Source: an uncultured Pelagibacteraceae bacterium (GTDB taxonomy: Bacteria > Pseudomonadota > Alphaproteobacteria > Pelagibacterales > Pelagibacteraceae). Taken from it: 64,000 nt of DNA. The translations under genes were made by a program, and so were the position numbers. Below are positions 37,993-45,781 of this stretch, one piece after another (within the stretch, counting starts at the first letter, position 1; each line of letters begins with the position of its first letter). Under the pieces are notes generated by a model. The model worked only from the letters and a program-made list of their open reading frames with translations. It did no database searches and was not told the DNA's origin. The stretch lies in contig CACOLA010000003.1 in the NCBI GenBank assembly GCA_902627935.1, forward strand, positions 29,171-93,170, read 5' to 3'.

Positions 37993-38862
37993 TTAATTTT
38001 TAATGGGTTTAATTTTTCCACCTGGTCTAACTTTTTTTAAACCTTCTGCTACAACTTCATCTCCTTCGATAAGACCTGAAAGAATTTCAACTTTACCTTT
38101 ATCCCTCAATCCAATCGTAACTTCAATTTTACTTGCGATATTTTCTTCAGAAACTTTATAAACAAAGGATTTTTCTCCTTCCATTATAATACTTGTATCT
38201 GGAACACTTAATGAATTTCTTAAATTTAATTTTAAAATTATTTCAAGAAGTGAACCAGACAATAATTCTAGATCTTTATTGTTTATTTTGACCCTAGACA
38301 GCAAACTTCTTGTATCTGCGTTTATTCTACTTGATATAAAGTCTATCTCACCCCTAAAAATTTTATCTTTATAGCTAGATACTTTTGCTTGAACAGGGAG
38401 ACCCTTTTTAATTAGAGGTGCATAGTTTTCAGGAATTTTAATATCTGAAAAAATTGTAGAATTTTCATCTAAGGTAATAATGAAAATATTATCAGATACA
38501 AATATATCCTCTGTAAGACCAGTGTAACCCAAAACACCACTAAAAGGTGCATTTAAATCTCCACTTTTAAGATTTAAAATTAAATCACCTTTTTGTACTT
38601 TTTGTTTTAAGTTTAATTCACCAACAACATCGTCCTTCCTTATTTTAAATGTTTCACTTTTGCTGGAAATTGCTGTGCCAAAAGTTTCTAATTTCTCAGA
38701 AAATTCATGAATTTTAACACCAGTAACTATTATTCCAGGAGGTGGCATTTTGCTGAATTTTTTTTTGAAATGGTTTCCAATCAAGGTTCTTGCCGTAATA
38801 ACGGTCGCAATAATTATAAAAAAAATAGCTATTACCGTCAGAATTTTTGTAGATTTTTTCAT
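37993..38862 (-). CDS. RND efflux periplasmic adaptor (membrane fusion protein)
   Basis: An N-terminal membrane anchor (about residues 7-26) is followed by a lipoyl-like half-motif (GELNLKQKVQKGDLILNL, then DLNAPFSGVLGYTG) and a beta-barrel domain (LPVQAKVSSYKDKIFRGEIDFIS in pieces; key VQAKVSSY). The KVEILSGLIEGDEVVAEGLKKV ending is typical of MFP adaptors. At 289 residues it is short and seems to lack a long alpha-hairpin. It ends directly before the pump gene. Confidence 0.87.
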   Translation of the reverse strand: MKKSTKILTVIAIFFIIIATVITARTLIGNHFKKKFSKMPPPGIIVTGVKIHEFSEKLETFGTAISSKSETFKIRKDDVVGELNLKQKVQKGDLILNLKSGDLNAPFSGVLGYTGLTEDIFVSDNIFIITLDENSTIFSDIKIPENYAPLIKKGLPVQAKVSSYKDKIFRGEIDFISSRINADTRSLLSRVKINNKDLELLSGSLLEIILKLNLRNSLSVPDTSIIMEGEKSFVYKVSEENIASKIEVTIGLRDKGKVEILSGLIEGDEVVAEGLKKVRPGGKIKPIKN

Positions 38863-39678
38863 TTAAATTTTTCCAAACTCAGCCCAAGAACCGTCGTATA
38901 TAGTCGGCAAATATTTATCATTTATTATAGAATAAGCTAGAGCTAAAACACATGCGGTAACTCCTGAACCACAAGAAAAAACAACGTTAGTAGAGGATAT
39001 ATCGTTTAAATTTTCATAAAAAATATCCGAAATTTCTGCTTTATTTTTAAAAGTTTTGTTTTCATTAACAATCTGATTGAATGGTATACAAAAAGAATTT
39101 TTAATATTACCACTCCTTAATCCTTCCCGTGGTTCTTTTTCCTTACCTTGGAATCGCCCTAAACTTCTTGCATCAACAACAGTAAAAGTTTCTTTTATAA
39201 TATTCTTTTCTATTTCATCTTTATTTTTAACTAAATTTTTTAGTTCATTCGCTTTGTAGTTTGTTTTTTTATTTTTTGGAATTTCATTACTTGTTATTCT
39301 TTTTTCATCTAGCCATTTTTTAAAACCGCCGTTAAGCACTTTTAATAAATTAGGATTATGACCAAAATATATAAAGTTATACCAACATCTACATGAACTT
39401 ATAACATCCGAGTTATCATAAATTACAATATGATCATTATTATCAATTCCCATGTTAGATAAAATTATTTCCCATTCCTTTTTATCTACAAGCATATGTG
39501 GAAGATCTATTTTTTTGTTTGAATTTTTATCGAGATCAAAGAAAATTGAATTTGGAATATGTTTTTGATTATATTCTTCTAATCCCTTTCTATTTGATAA
39601 GGGCATATGCCACGAGCAATCAATAATTTTCACATCATTTAAATTTTTTTCAAGCCAATCAGTTTCAACCAATGACAT
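38863..39678 (-). CDS. sseA: 3-mercaptopyruvate/thiosulfate sulfurtransferase
   Basis: Two rhodanese domains make up the 271 residues. The first starts WLEKNLNDVKIIDCSW; the second contains VVDARSLGRFQG (about residue 168) and the active loop VVFSCGSGVTACVLAL (about 236), where CGSGVTA is the signature of mercaptopyruvate sulfurtransferases rather than plain thiosulfate rhodaneses. The gene is packed between the RND adaptor and msrA on the same strand with no gaps, so they may share a transcript. Confidence 0.92.
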   Translation of the reverse strand: MSLVETDWLEKNLNDVKIIDCSWHMPLSNRKGLEEYNQKHIPNSIFFDLDKNSNKKIDLPHMLVDKKEWEIILSNMGIDNNDHIVIYDNSDVISSCRCWYNFIYFGHNPNLLKVLNGGFKKWLDEKRITSNEIPKNKKTNYKANELKNLVKNKDEIEKNIIKETFTVVDARSLGRFQGKEKEPREGLRSGNIKNSFCIPFNQIVNENKTFKNKAEISDIFYENLNDISSTNVVFSCGSGVTACVLALAYSIINDKYLPTIYDGSWAEFGKI

Positions 39679-39679
39679 T

Positions 39680-40123
39680 TTACCTCTTTCTTAAATACAT
39701 TTGATGGTATTCTTCTGCAGGACAATAATTTTTTAATAAAGATATTTTAGTTACAACTTTACCTGATAGTTTTTGATTTGTTTCTTGTAGAACTTTTTCA
39801 GCTTTTTCTTTTTGATTATCATTTAAATAAAAAATTTCACTTCTATATTGAGTTCCAAAATCTGGTCCTTGAGAATTTAAAGTTGTTGGATCATGAATAT
39901 CAAAAAATATATTTAAAATTTTTTCATATGAAATAATTTTTTCATCATATTCAAGCTTAACAACTTCTGCATGGTTTGTATTACCTGTGCAAACCTCTTT
40001 ATATGTAGTAGTTTTACTATTACCACCACAATATCCAACTTCTGTTTTGATGATACCATCAATTTCACTAAATTTAATTTCAGGACCCCAAAAACATCCA
40101 AGAGCTAATACTGCTATTTCCAT
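39680..40123 (-). CDS. msrA: Peptide methionine sulfoxide reductase A
   Basis: MsrA repairs oxidised methionine (S form). The catalytic cysteine is in ALGCFWGPE (residues 6-14), and GYCGGNSKTTTYKEVCTGNTNHAEVV and DPTTLNSQGPDFGTQYRS (in pieces) follow the family pattern. At 147 residues it is a compact version ending in YHQMYLRKR. The gene precedes sseA by one base. Confidence 0.94.
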   Translation of the reverse strand: MEIAVLALGCFWGPEIKFSEIDGIIKTEVGYCGGNSKTTTYKEVCTGNTNHAEVVKLEYDEKIISYEKILNIFFDIHDPTTLNSQGPDFGTQYRSEIFYLNDNQKEKAEKVLQETNQKLSGKVVTKISLLKNYCPAEEYHQMYLRKR

Positions 40124-40159
40124 TGATTATGTATTAAATTAATTTACAAATTATTCATA

Positions 40160-41044
40160 ATGCTAAGTAAAAATCAATTAGGATTTTTGTACATGTTTTT
40201 ATCAATATGTGCCTTTTCTTTAATGGATGTATTAGTCAAGTGGTCTGCGAATTATCCGATAGGGCAGGTTTTATTTTTTAGAGGTTTTTTTGGAATAATT
40301 TTTTATTTTTTTATAATTCCAAAAAATAGATTTCATAATTTTTATCAAACAAAAAGAGCTGGGCTACATTTTTTAAGATGTTTTTCAGGCTTAGTAGCTT
40401 TAATTGCAATTTTTATTGCACTAAGAAAATTACCATTAGCAACAGTGGTAAGCATATCTTTTGCTGCTCCAATATTCACAACAATTCTTTCTATATTTTT
40501 ATTAAATGAAAAAGTAGGTATTTTCAGATGGCTTGCTGTTGTAATTGGGTTTGTTGGTATCTTAATAATTACAGAACCAGGATTTAGTGAGTTAAATATT
40601 TATTATATATTTCCTATAATTTTTTGCTTTGGGCTTTCTTATGTAGCTATTACGATAAGACAACTTTCTACAACAGAACCAGTTTGGTTAATTTCTTTTT
40701 ATTTTTCATTATCAATAACTTTGTTAAGTTTTTTTACAATTCCACAAGGGTGGGTAATGCCTAGCCTAAATCACCTAATATTATTATCTATGATTGGTAT
40801 TTTTGGAGGAGTAGCTAATTTATGGTTAAGTCAATCTTATAAATATTCAGAAGTGTCACTTGTTACCCCATTAAAATATTTAGCTTTGATTTTTGCAATA
40901 ATTTTTGGTTATCTTATTTGGGGTGAAATACCCACAATCAAAACCTTAATTGGGTCAATTTTAGTAATTATTTCAACTTTAATAATTTTTAGAAGGGAGA
41001 TTTACAAAAAAAATATTATAACTTCGAAAACTATTAATGACTAG
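40160..41044 (+). CDS. EamA/DMT-family transporter
   Basis: The 294-residue protein has about ten hydrophobic segments arranged as two EamA repeats, one starting at CAFSLMDVLVKW and one near LSYVAITIRQLS. The first repeat contains the typical FRGFFGIIFY and the second LKYLALIFAIIFGYLIWGE. DMT proteins export or import amino acids, nucleotides or other small metabolites; the substrate is not predictable here. It overlaps the downstream glycosylase by eight bases. Confidence 0.85.
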   Translation: MLSKNQLGFLYMFLSICAFSLMDVLVKWSANYPIGQVLFFRGFFGIIFYFFIIPKNRFHNFYQTKRAGLHFLRCFSGLVALIAIFIALRKLPLATVVSISFAAPIFTTILSIFLLNEKVGIFRWLAVVIGFVGILIITEPGFSELNIYYIFPIIFCFGLSYVAITIRQLSTTEPVWLISFYFSLSITLLSFFTIPQGWVMPSLNHLILLSMIGIFGGVANLWLSQSYKYSEVSLVTPLKYLALIFAIIFGYLIWGEIPTIKTLIGSILVIISTLIIFRREIYKKNIITSKTIND

Positions 41045-41672
41045 TACCCCAAAATATTGGAATAAGGCTAAAAAATATTTATCAGTCAAAGATAAGACTA
41101 TGCATAAACTTATAAAAAATTACAAAAGCCCTTCCGAAATTATACTTACCTCAAGAAGAGATATTTTTTTTTCATTATGCAAAAGTATTATTGGTCAACA
41201 AATAAGTGTAAGTGCTGCAAATTCTGTTTTTTTAAGATTTCAGAAAAAATGTAAAAATAAAATTAATGCAAAGACGATTTCAAAATTATCATTTTCTCAA
41301 TTAAAAAGCTGCGGGTTAAGTCGTCAGAAAGTTTTTGGAATTAAGAATTTAGCAAAACAGATTTTGGATAAATCCTTTAACCCAAGGTTAATTGCAAACA
41401 TGAATGATGAGGATGCTATTACTTATCTTTCAAATTTAAAACAAATTGGGCGATGGTCTGCAGAAATGATATTGCTTTTTACATTTAATAGATCAAACAT
41501 TTGGCCTGTACAAGATATCGGGCTGTTAAGAGCAATTTCAAAAAATTATAATAAAAAATATTTGCCACCAGAAAAATTTGTGAAAAAACTTCAAAAAAAA
41601 TTTTCACCATATTGTTCAGTAGCTACATGGTATTTGTGGAGAAGTATAGACCCTGAACCAATACAATATTAG
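41037..41672 (+). CDS. DNA-3-methyladenine glycosylase II-like (HhH-GPD)
   Basis: This 211-residue base-excision enzyme has the helix-hairpin-helix motif LSNLKQIGRWSAEMILLF (about residues 131-148) followed by the catalytic aspartate in WPVQDIGLLRA (about 160). The early CKSIIGQQISVSAA is typical of AlkA-like glycosylases. No iron-sulfur cysteine cluster is seen. It removes alkylated purines, by analogy. The stop (TAG) overlaps that of the opposing gene as TTAG. Confidence 0.87.
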   Translation: MTSTPKYWNKAKKYLSVKDKTMHKLIKNYKSPSEIILTSRRDIFFSLCKSIIGQQISVSAANSVFLRFQKKCKNKINAKTISKLSFSQLKSCGLSRQKVFGIKNLAKQILDKSFNPRLIANMNDEDAITYLSNLKQIGRWSAEMILLFTFNRSNIWPVQDIGLLRAISKNYNKKYLPPEKFVKKLQKKFSPYCSVATWYLWRSIDPEPIQY

Positions 41673-41956
41673 TTCCCTTCAACTATCTGATGATGTCTTA
41701 AAACATAGCCATTGAGTAAATCATGAGCTTCTTGATACTCTTTTGAGTCATAACATTTCATAGCAGTATTGTAATCTGGAAATTCGATAACTATAGTTCT
41801 TGGAGAATCGATTCCTTCATTTGTTCTATTTTTTCCACCCCTAGCTAAGAATTTACCAGAAAATTTTTCAACTGCAGGTTTGGCTTTAACAGCATATTCT
41901 TTTAATTTTTCCAAATTATCAATTTTTTCATAAATACACACCCAATAAGCTTTCAT
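41669..41956 (-). CDS. DUF1330 family protein
   Basis: The 95-residue protein matches the DUF1330 dimeric alpha-beta-barrel family: AYWVCIYEKIDN at the start, a middle F-LARGG, and RTIVIEFPDYNTAMKCYDSKEYQEA. The biochemical role of this family is not established. It lies two bases after the GT17-like gene on the same strand. Confidence 0.85.
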   Translation of the reverse strand: MKAYWVCIYEKIDNLEKLKEYAVKAKPAVEKFSGKFLARGGKNRTNEGIDSPRTIVIEFPDYNTAMKCYDSKEYQEAHDLLNGYVLRHHQIVEGN

Positions 41957-41958
41957 AG

Positions 41959-42849
41959 TTAATCAATCCATTCTTTATAAATATTAATATTATTTTGTAA
42001 AAAATGAGGCAATTTATTTAAAGAATATTTTTCAAGTTTGCTACCATCACCTATTTTGTTTACTCTTTTATCAACCTTTAGATTATATATCGCTTGTTTA
42101 TTTTTTATAATTTCTTCGATTGCCTTAGTTGTCATTGGATTTACATCAAATTCTCTATGATGAAGATATGATTTTAACTTAAATTCAATTTCTTTTGCAG
42201 TTTTTATATTGGAAAAATGCCAACCACCATCCTCTATAAATTTAATACTACTATATTTTGTTTTTGAAAATAGGATATCGAATCTTAAAAAAGAATACTT
42301 TTTATCTTTTACATTTCTTAACCATTGAGGTGAAATTAAGTTCTTTTTTTTACAGGCCTTTGTGCCTGACCAAATTAAATTAGGTAATTTCAAATTAAAC
42401 TTATAATAAAACATATCTTGTTTAAATATGATAATTTTTTCTTTTATCTCCTTAAAATTTAAATCCTCTAGTTTTGGTATTTCGTCAACATCTGAAATTA
42501 ATATAATGTCATCGTCCTGTGCTAAATTTAGACTACGTTGAATAAAGTTTCTTTGGCCATTTTCTCTATATGCAGCATTAAAAATATATTTTGTGTTTTT
42601 CTCCACCTCGCTATCTGTTTTATTAATAATCTCAATATTTTCTGGCTCTTTATCATATACTTTATAAATAATCTTATCCTTAAATTTAGAAAATTTTTTG
42701 TGATCAAATTTTAAATTTCTTTTATCGCCTTTGTGAGTAAAAGAACTTTCAACTATCACAAAATAGTCGACATAATCATTTAATGCATTTAGTCTTAAAT
42801 CTAGAACTATCTCTTCATCAAAATACATAAAACAGTCAAAAATTTTCAT
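41959..42849 (-). CDS. Glycosyltransferase family 17-like protein
   Basis: The 296-residue protein starts MKIFDCFMYFDEEIVLDLRL, followed by VDYFVIVESSFTHKG, and has the metal-binding DILISDVDEIP-type motif (DIILISDVDEIPKL at about residue 115). This is the pattern of GT17 (beta-1,4-N-acetylglucosaminyltransferase-like) proteins. W-H-F-S and a histidine-rich YLHHREFD segment follow. It probably modifies a surface polysaccharide or lipid; acceptor unknown. It stands far from other glycan genes. Confidence 0.83.
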   Translation of the reverse strand: MKIFDCFMYFDEEIVLDLRLNALNDYVDYFVIVESSFTHKGDKRNLKFDHKKFSKFKDKIIYKVYDKEPENIEIINKTDSEVEKNTKYIFNAAYRENGQRNFIQRSLNLAQDDDIILISDVDEIPKLEDLNFKEIKEKIIIFKQDMFYYKFNLKLPNLIWSGTKACKKKNLISPQWLRNVKDKKYSFLRFDILFSKTKYSSIKFIEDGGWHFSNIKTAKEIEFKLKSYLHHREFDVNPMTTKAIEEIIKNKQAIYNLKVDKRVNKIGDGSKLEKYSLNKLPHFLQNNINIYKEWID

Positions 42850-42882
42850 ATCTGTTTTTTAAACTTTTTTAATTTTTTTTAT

Positions 42883-43419
42883 ATGATAAAAAATTTAATG
42901 GCCAACAAATTAATTATAAGTTTTGAGGAATATACTAAAATTGTTGAAAATTTAGCAATTCAAATACATAACAACTATAAACCAACTGTTTTAGTAGGCA
43001 TTATGAGAGGTGCTGCACCAATTATAGATATTCTCTCAAGGATTTTAAAACTACCAATTGCTTACATTGTAATTCAGAGTTACTCAGGCAAAGGTATGGA
43101 GGATAAACAAGGACAGCTTATGTTCGCGAGAGAAATTAGCTCTCTAGCGAAAAATAAAGATTTTAATAAAGTTTTACTTATTGACGATTTGTCTGATACA
43201 GGTCTTACTTTAAACAAAAGTATTGAATGGCTTAAAAATTACGGACCAACAAAAAATTATATTAACGAGGTCAAAACAGCTTGTTTATGGAAAAAGAAAT
43301 CCTCAACATTTGAACCTGATTTTTGTCCAGTAAAATTAGACTCCGATCCTTGGATTGTTCAGCCTACTGAGCATTATGAGGAGTTGAGTATAGATGAAAT
43401 TATAAAAAAAAATAAATAG
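42883..43419 (+). CDS. Purine phosphoribosyltransferase
   Basis: The PRPP-binding motif VLLIDDLSDTGLTL (about residue 104) and the early LVGIMRGAAPIIDILSRIL identify a type I phosphoribosyltransferase of 178 residues, most like the hypoxanthine/xanthine-guanine group. The purine permease gene faces it across a shared terminator, which supports a salvage role. The start may be 42883 or the in-frame ATG at 42898 (MANKLII). Confidence 0.85.
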   Translation: MIKNLMANKLIISFEEYTKIVENLAIQIHNNYKPTVLVGIMRGAAPIIDILSRILKLPIAYIVIQSYSGKGMEDKQGQLMFAREISSLAKNKDFNKVLLIDDLSDTGLTLNKSIEWLKNYGPTKNYINEVKTACLWKKKSSTFEPDFCPVKLDSDPWIVQPTEHYEELSIDEIIKKNK

Positions 43420-43443
43420 GGCTAGTTTAATCTAGCCCTATTT
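43414..43443. terminator. Bidirectional terminator between the phosphoribosyltransferase and NCS2 permease genes
   Basis: TAGGGCTAG and CTAGCCCTA form a perfect 9-base stem (12 with the flanking A-T pairs) with loop TTTAAT. A T-run follows on the plus strand, and a long A-run precedes it, which reads as T on the minus strand. The left arm includes the stop codon of the phosphoribosyltransferase gene. Confidence 0.9.
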
Positions 43444-43451
43444 TAAATAAT

Positions 43452-44762
43452 TTAAGCAACAGCAAAACTTACAACACTAAGAATCGCGACAACCCATATT
43501 GCAGGCGATGTAGTAGAAAACTTACCTGTAAATATTTTTATTAAAGCATACGAGACAAAAGCCAAAGCAATACCATTACTGATACTGTATGTTAAAGGCA
43601 TTGCAATCATCGCAAGTATTGCAGGAGCAGACTCTGAAATATCATTCCATTCAATGTCCGTAATATTTCTAATAAAAAGAACGGATACAAAAAGCAATGC
43701 GGCACCATCTATTTGTTTTGGCAAACTCGTTGCTAATGGAGCAAAAAATATACAAGCCAAAAATAACAGGCCAATAACAAGTGAAGTCATCCCGGTTTTA
43801 CCACCTGCTTTAACTCCTGCACCAGACTCCACATAACTTGTAACTGTAGTTGTACCCATCATTGCACCAGCAACAGTTCCAACACTATCTGATAACATTG
43901 CTTTATTAATATCTTGAACTTTTCCATTTTTATCAACTTTGCCTGCTACATTAGCAACTGATGTCAAAGTTCCAGCGGTGTCAAAGAAATCAATAAATAA
44001 TAATGTGAATATTACAGTAGACATTCCAGCAGTCATCGCAGCAGAAAGATCAAATTCAAACAAATAAGTCATTGGTGGAGGCGAACTGACAATTCCATTA
44101 AATTTTGCAAGACCAGTTGCCCAAGCAATAATACTAAAAGCTAAAATTCCAATGATGATATTACCTTTTACATTCATTTTATCTAAAACAATTATCGCTA
44201 TAAATGTTGCGCAGCCTAAAAGAACTATAGGATCACTTAGATTACCAAGCTGAACTAGTGTTACTGGATTGTCAACCACGACTTCCATGATTTGAAGTCC
44301 AATGATAGCTAAAAATAATCCTATTCCAGCTCCAATACCTAGTTTTAAACTTTTTGGAATTGAGTTTATTAACCAGGCTCTTATTGGAGTAAGTGAAATT
44401 ATTAAAAATAGTACACCCGCAACAAGAACAGCACCCAATGCTTCTTGTGGTGTGTATCCCATTCCAGCACAAACACCGAATGCAACAAAAGCATTAATAC
44501 CCATTCCAGGTGCAAGGCCAATTGGCCATGTTTTTCCATAAAAAGCCATTATAAAACATGCTAAGGCTGTTGCTAAAATAGTTGCCGTATATACGGCTCC
44601 AAAATCAAAAAAGCCTTTTTCTGGTCCAGCAAATTCTCCAGATAAAATAAATGGATTTAAAAACATGATGTAAGCCATTGTTAAAAATGTAGTTACTCCG
44701 GCGATTACTTCTGTTTTAAAATCTGTTTTGTGTTTTTTATAATTAAAATAATTATCGAGCAT
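43452..44762 (-). CDS. NCS2-family purine permease (AzgA/PbuG-like)
   Basis: This polytopic membrane protein has about 12-14 hydrophobic segments. Family signatures include TEVIAGVTTFLTMAYIMFLNP, TILATALACFIMA, GLAPGMGINAFVAFG and TTTVTSYVESGAGVKAGG. These match the AzgA/PbuG branch that imports hypoxanthine, guanine or adenine. The start is 44762 (MLDNYFN), six to ten bases after a strong AGGAGG; the longer frame to 44813 is rejected. It faces a purine phosphoribosyltransferase gene. Confidence 0.92.
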   Translation of the reverse strand: MLDNYFNYKKHKTDFKTEVIAGVTTFLTMAYIMFLNPFILSGEFAGPEKGFFDFGAVYTATILATALACFIMAFYGKTWPIGLAPGMGINAFVAFGVCAGMGYTPQEALGAVLVAGVLFLIISLTPIRAWLINSIPKSLKLGIGAGIGLFLAIIGLQIMEVVVDNPVTLVQLGNLSDPIVLLGCATFIAIIVLDKMNVKGNIIIGILAFSIIAWATGLAKFNGIVSSPPPMTYLFEFDLSAAMTAGMSTVIFTLLFIDFFDTAGTLTSVANVAGKVDKNGKVQDINKAMLSDSVGTVAGAMMGTTTVTSYVESGAGVKAGGKTGMTSLVIGLLFLACIFFAPLATSLPKQIDGAALLFVSVLFIRNITDIEWNDISESAPAILAMIAMPLTYSISNGIALAFVSYALIKIFTGKFSTTSPAIWVVAILSVVSFAVA

Positions 44763-44764
44763 AA

Positions 44765-44771
44765 TTCCTCC
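44765..44771 (-). promoter_or_regulatory. Ribosome binding site that fixes the permease start
   Basis: On the minus strand TAGGAGG stands a few bases before the ATG at 44762. This is one of the strongest Shine-Dalgarno matches in the window and decides against the longer in-frame start at 44813. Confidence 0.8.
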
Positions 44772-44888
44772 TAGTTGAACAATAATTATTAGATTCTCTC
44801 TAATTATACTCATTTTAATTAAAGGTTATTCACAAAATTCAACTCATAAGTTTATATTTATGCCTTATTTATATGAGTAATATAAAAA

Positions 44889-45191
44889 ATGAAAAAAATT
44901 TATTTATCAATTATTTTTTCCGCAATTTTCATCTTGTCAGGATGTCAAGCAGTTAAAAATAAGACCGATGCTATTGTTGAAAAAGAAAATGAAAAGTTAA
45001 GTAAATACATCGGCAAATCCTCGAATGAATTAAGATTAGATCTTGGTAAACCAGATGAAGATTATAATAATGTGAAAGGCAATATTGAATTAGTTTATAA
45101 AACTAAAAAATATGGAATTCCATGCGAAAGAAGATTTGAAATAGATGCAAACTTAATAGTAATTGGATTTGTTTCGAATGGATGTTTCTAA
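44889..45191 (+). CDS. Small lipoprotein, BamE/SmpA-like
   Basis: The signal peptide ends in the lipobox ILSGC, so cysteine 19 should carry lipid. The mature part of 100 residues total has KYIGKSSNELRLDLGKPDED, which resembles the small BamE/SmpA-like outer-membrane repeat (G-K-S-x-x-x-L-x-x-x-LG-P). There are two further cysteines (CERRF and the C-terminal NGCF) that might form a disulfide. Role unknown. A strong hairpin follows its stop. Confidence 0.7.
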   Translation: MKKIYLSIIFSAIFILSGCQAVKNKTDAIVEKENEKLSKYIGKSSNELRLDLGKPDEDYNNVKGNIELVYKTKKYGIPCERRFEIDANLIVIGFVSNGCF

Positions 45192-45193
45192 AC

Positions 45194-45222
45194 TTCTTGC
45201 GGAGAAATAATCTCCGCAAGAA
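45194..45222. terminator. Strong hairpin between the lipoprotein and hsp20 genes
   Basis: TTCTTGCGGAGA and TCTCCGCAAGAA form a perfect 12-base stem with a five-base loop AATAA. It lies between two convergent genes and is likely to terminate both. No clear U-run follows on either strand, so it may act more as an mRNA 3'-end stabiliser than a textbook terminator. Confidence 0.7.
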
Positions 45223-45233
45223 AGACCATTTAC

Positions 45234-45680
45234 TTATTTAATTTCAATAAGCTTTTTCTTTTTATGTTCAGGAATTATTCTTTCACAGGAAACAGTCAAA
45301 AGTCCGTCTTTAAGCTTAGCTTCACCCACTTTTACATCATCTGCAATAGTAAATGTTCTAGCAAACTGTCTTTGGGAAATACCTTTATGAATAATTTCTC
45401 CATCAGAATTTTTATCATCTGATTTATTAACTTGTTTTGTTCTAACTGTTAATAAATTATCTTCGAACTCTACCTCAACATCATCCTTTGAAAAACCAGC
45501 TAAAGCGACCTCAATTGCATAATTATCTTTACCTGTTTTTCTAATATTATATGGTGGATAATTTGATTGCATCGTTAGATGCCCATTACCTAGCATATTT
45601 TCGAATTGGTCAAACATATCATCAAAACCAATTGAAAAAGGTCTTAGTGAGTTAAATATAGATAGATCTTTACTTGTCAT
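45234..45680 (-). CDS. ibpA: Small heat-shock protein Hsp20
   Basis: The 148-residue chaperone has an alpha-crystallin domain (about residues 38-130) with YNIRKTGKDNYAIEVALAGF (key YAIEVALAGF), the DDVEVEFEDNLLTV strand and AFTIADDVKV. It ends with ERIIPEHKKKKLIEIK, including an IIP-type tail motif. It binds unfolding proteins without ATP. A GGAG ribosome site stands before the ATG. Confidence 0.95.
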   Translation of the reverse strand: MTSKDLSIFNSLRPFSIGFDDMFDQFENMLGNGHLTMQSNYPPYNIRKTGKDNYAIEVALAGFSKDDVEVEFEDNLLTVRTKQVNKSDDKNSDGEIIHKGISQRQFARTFTIADDVKVGEAKLKDGLLTVSCERIIPEHKKKKLIEIK

Positions 45681-45781
45681 TATTCTCTCCTTTTTTAAGC
45701 AAGTTTATTTTTTGCAAGCCCCATTAGGCGACTTACAGTTTTTATTTAATAACCAATTTTGTTTTTTCAAGAGGTTTTAAA

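Noticed and set aside
45694..45725. GCAAG repeated twice upstream of hsp20, considered as a ROSE-type RNA thermometer hairpin.
   Set aside because: The copies are direct repeats and cannot pair with each other.
45744..45771. CTTGAA followed 16 bases later by TTAAAT before hsp20, considered as an RpoH heat-shock promoter.
   Set aside because: The -35 half fits but the -10 half does not match the CCCCAT-type consensus, and such AT-rich hexamers are common here.
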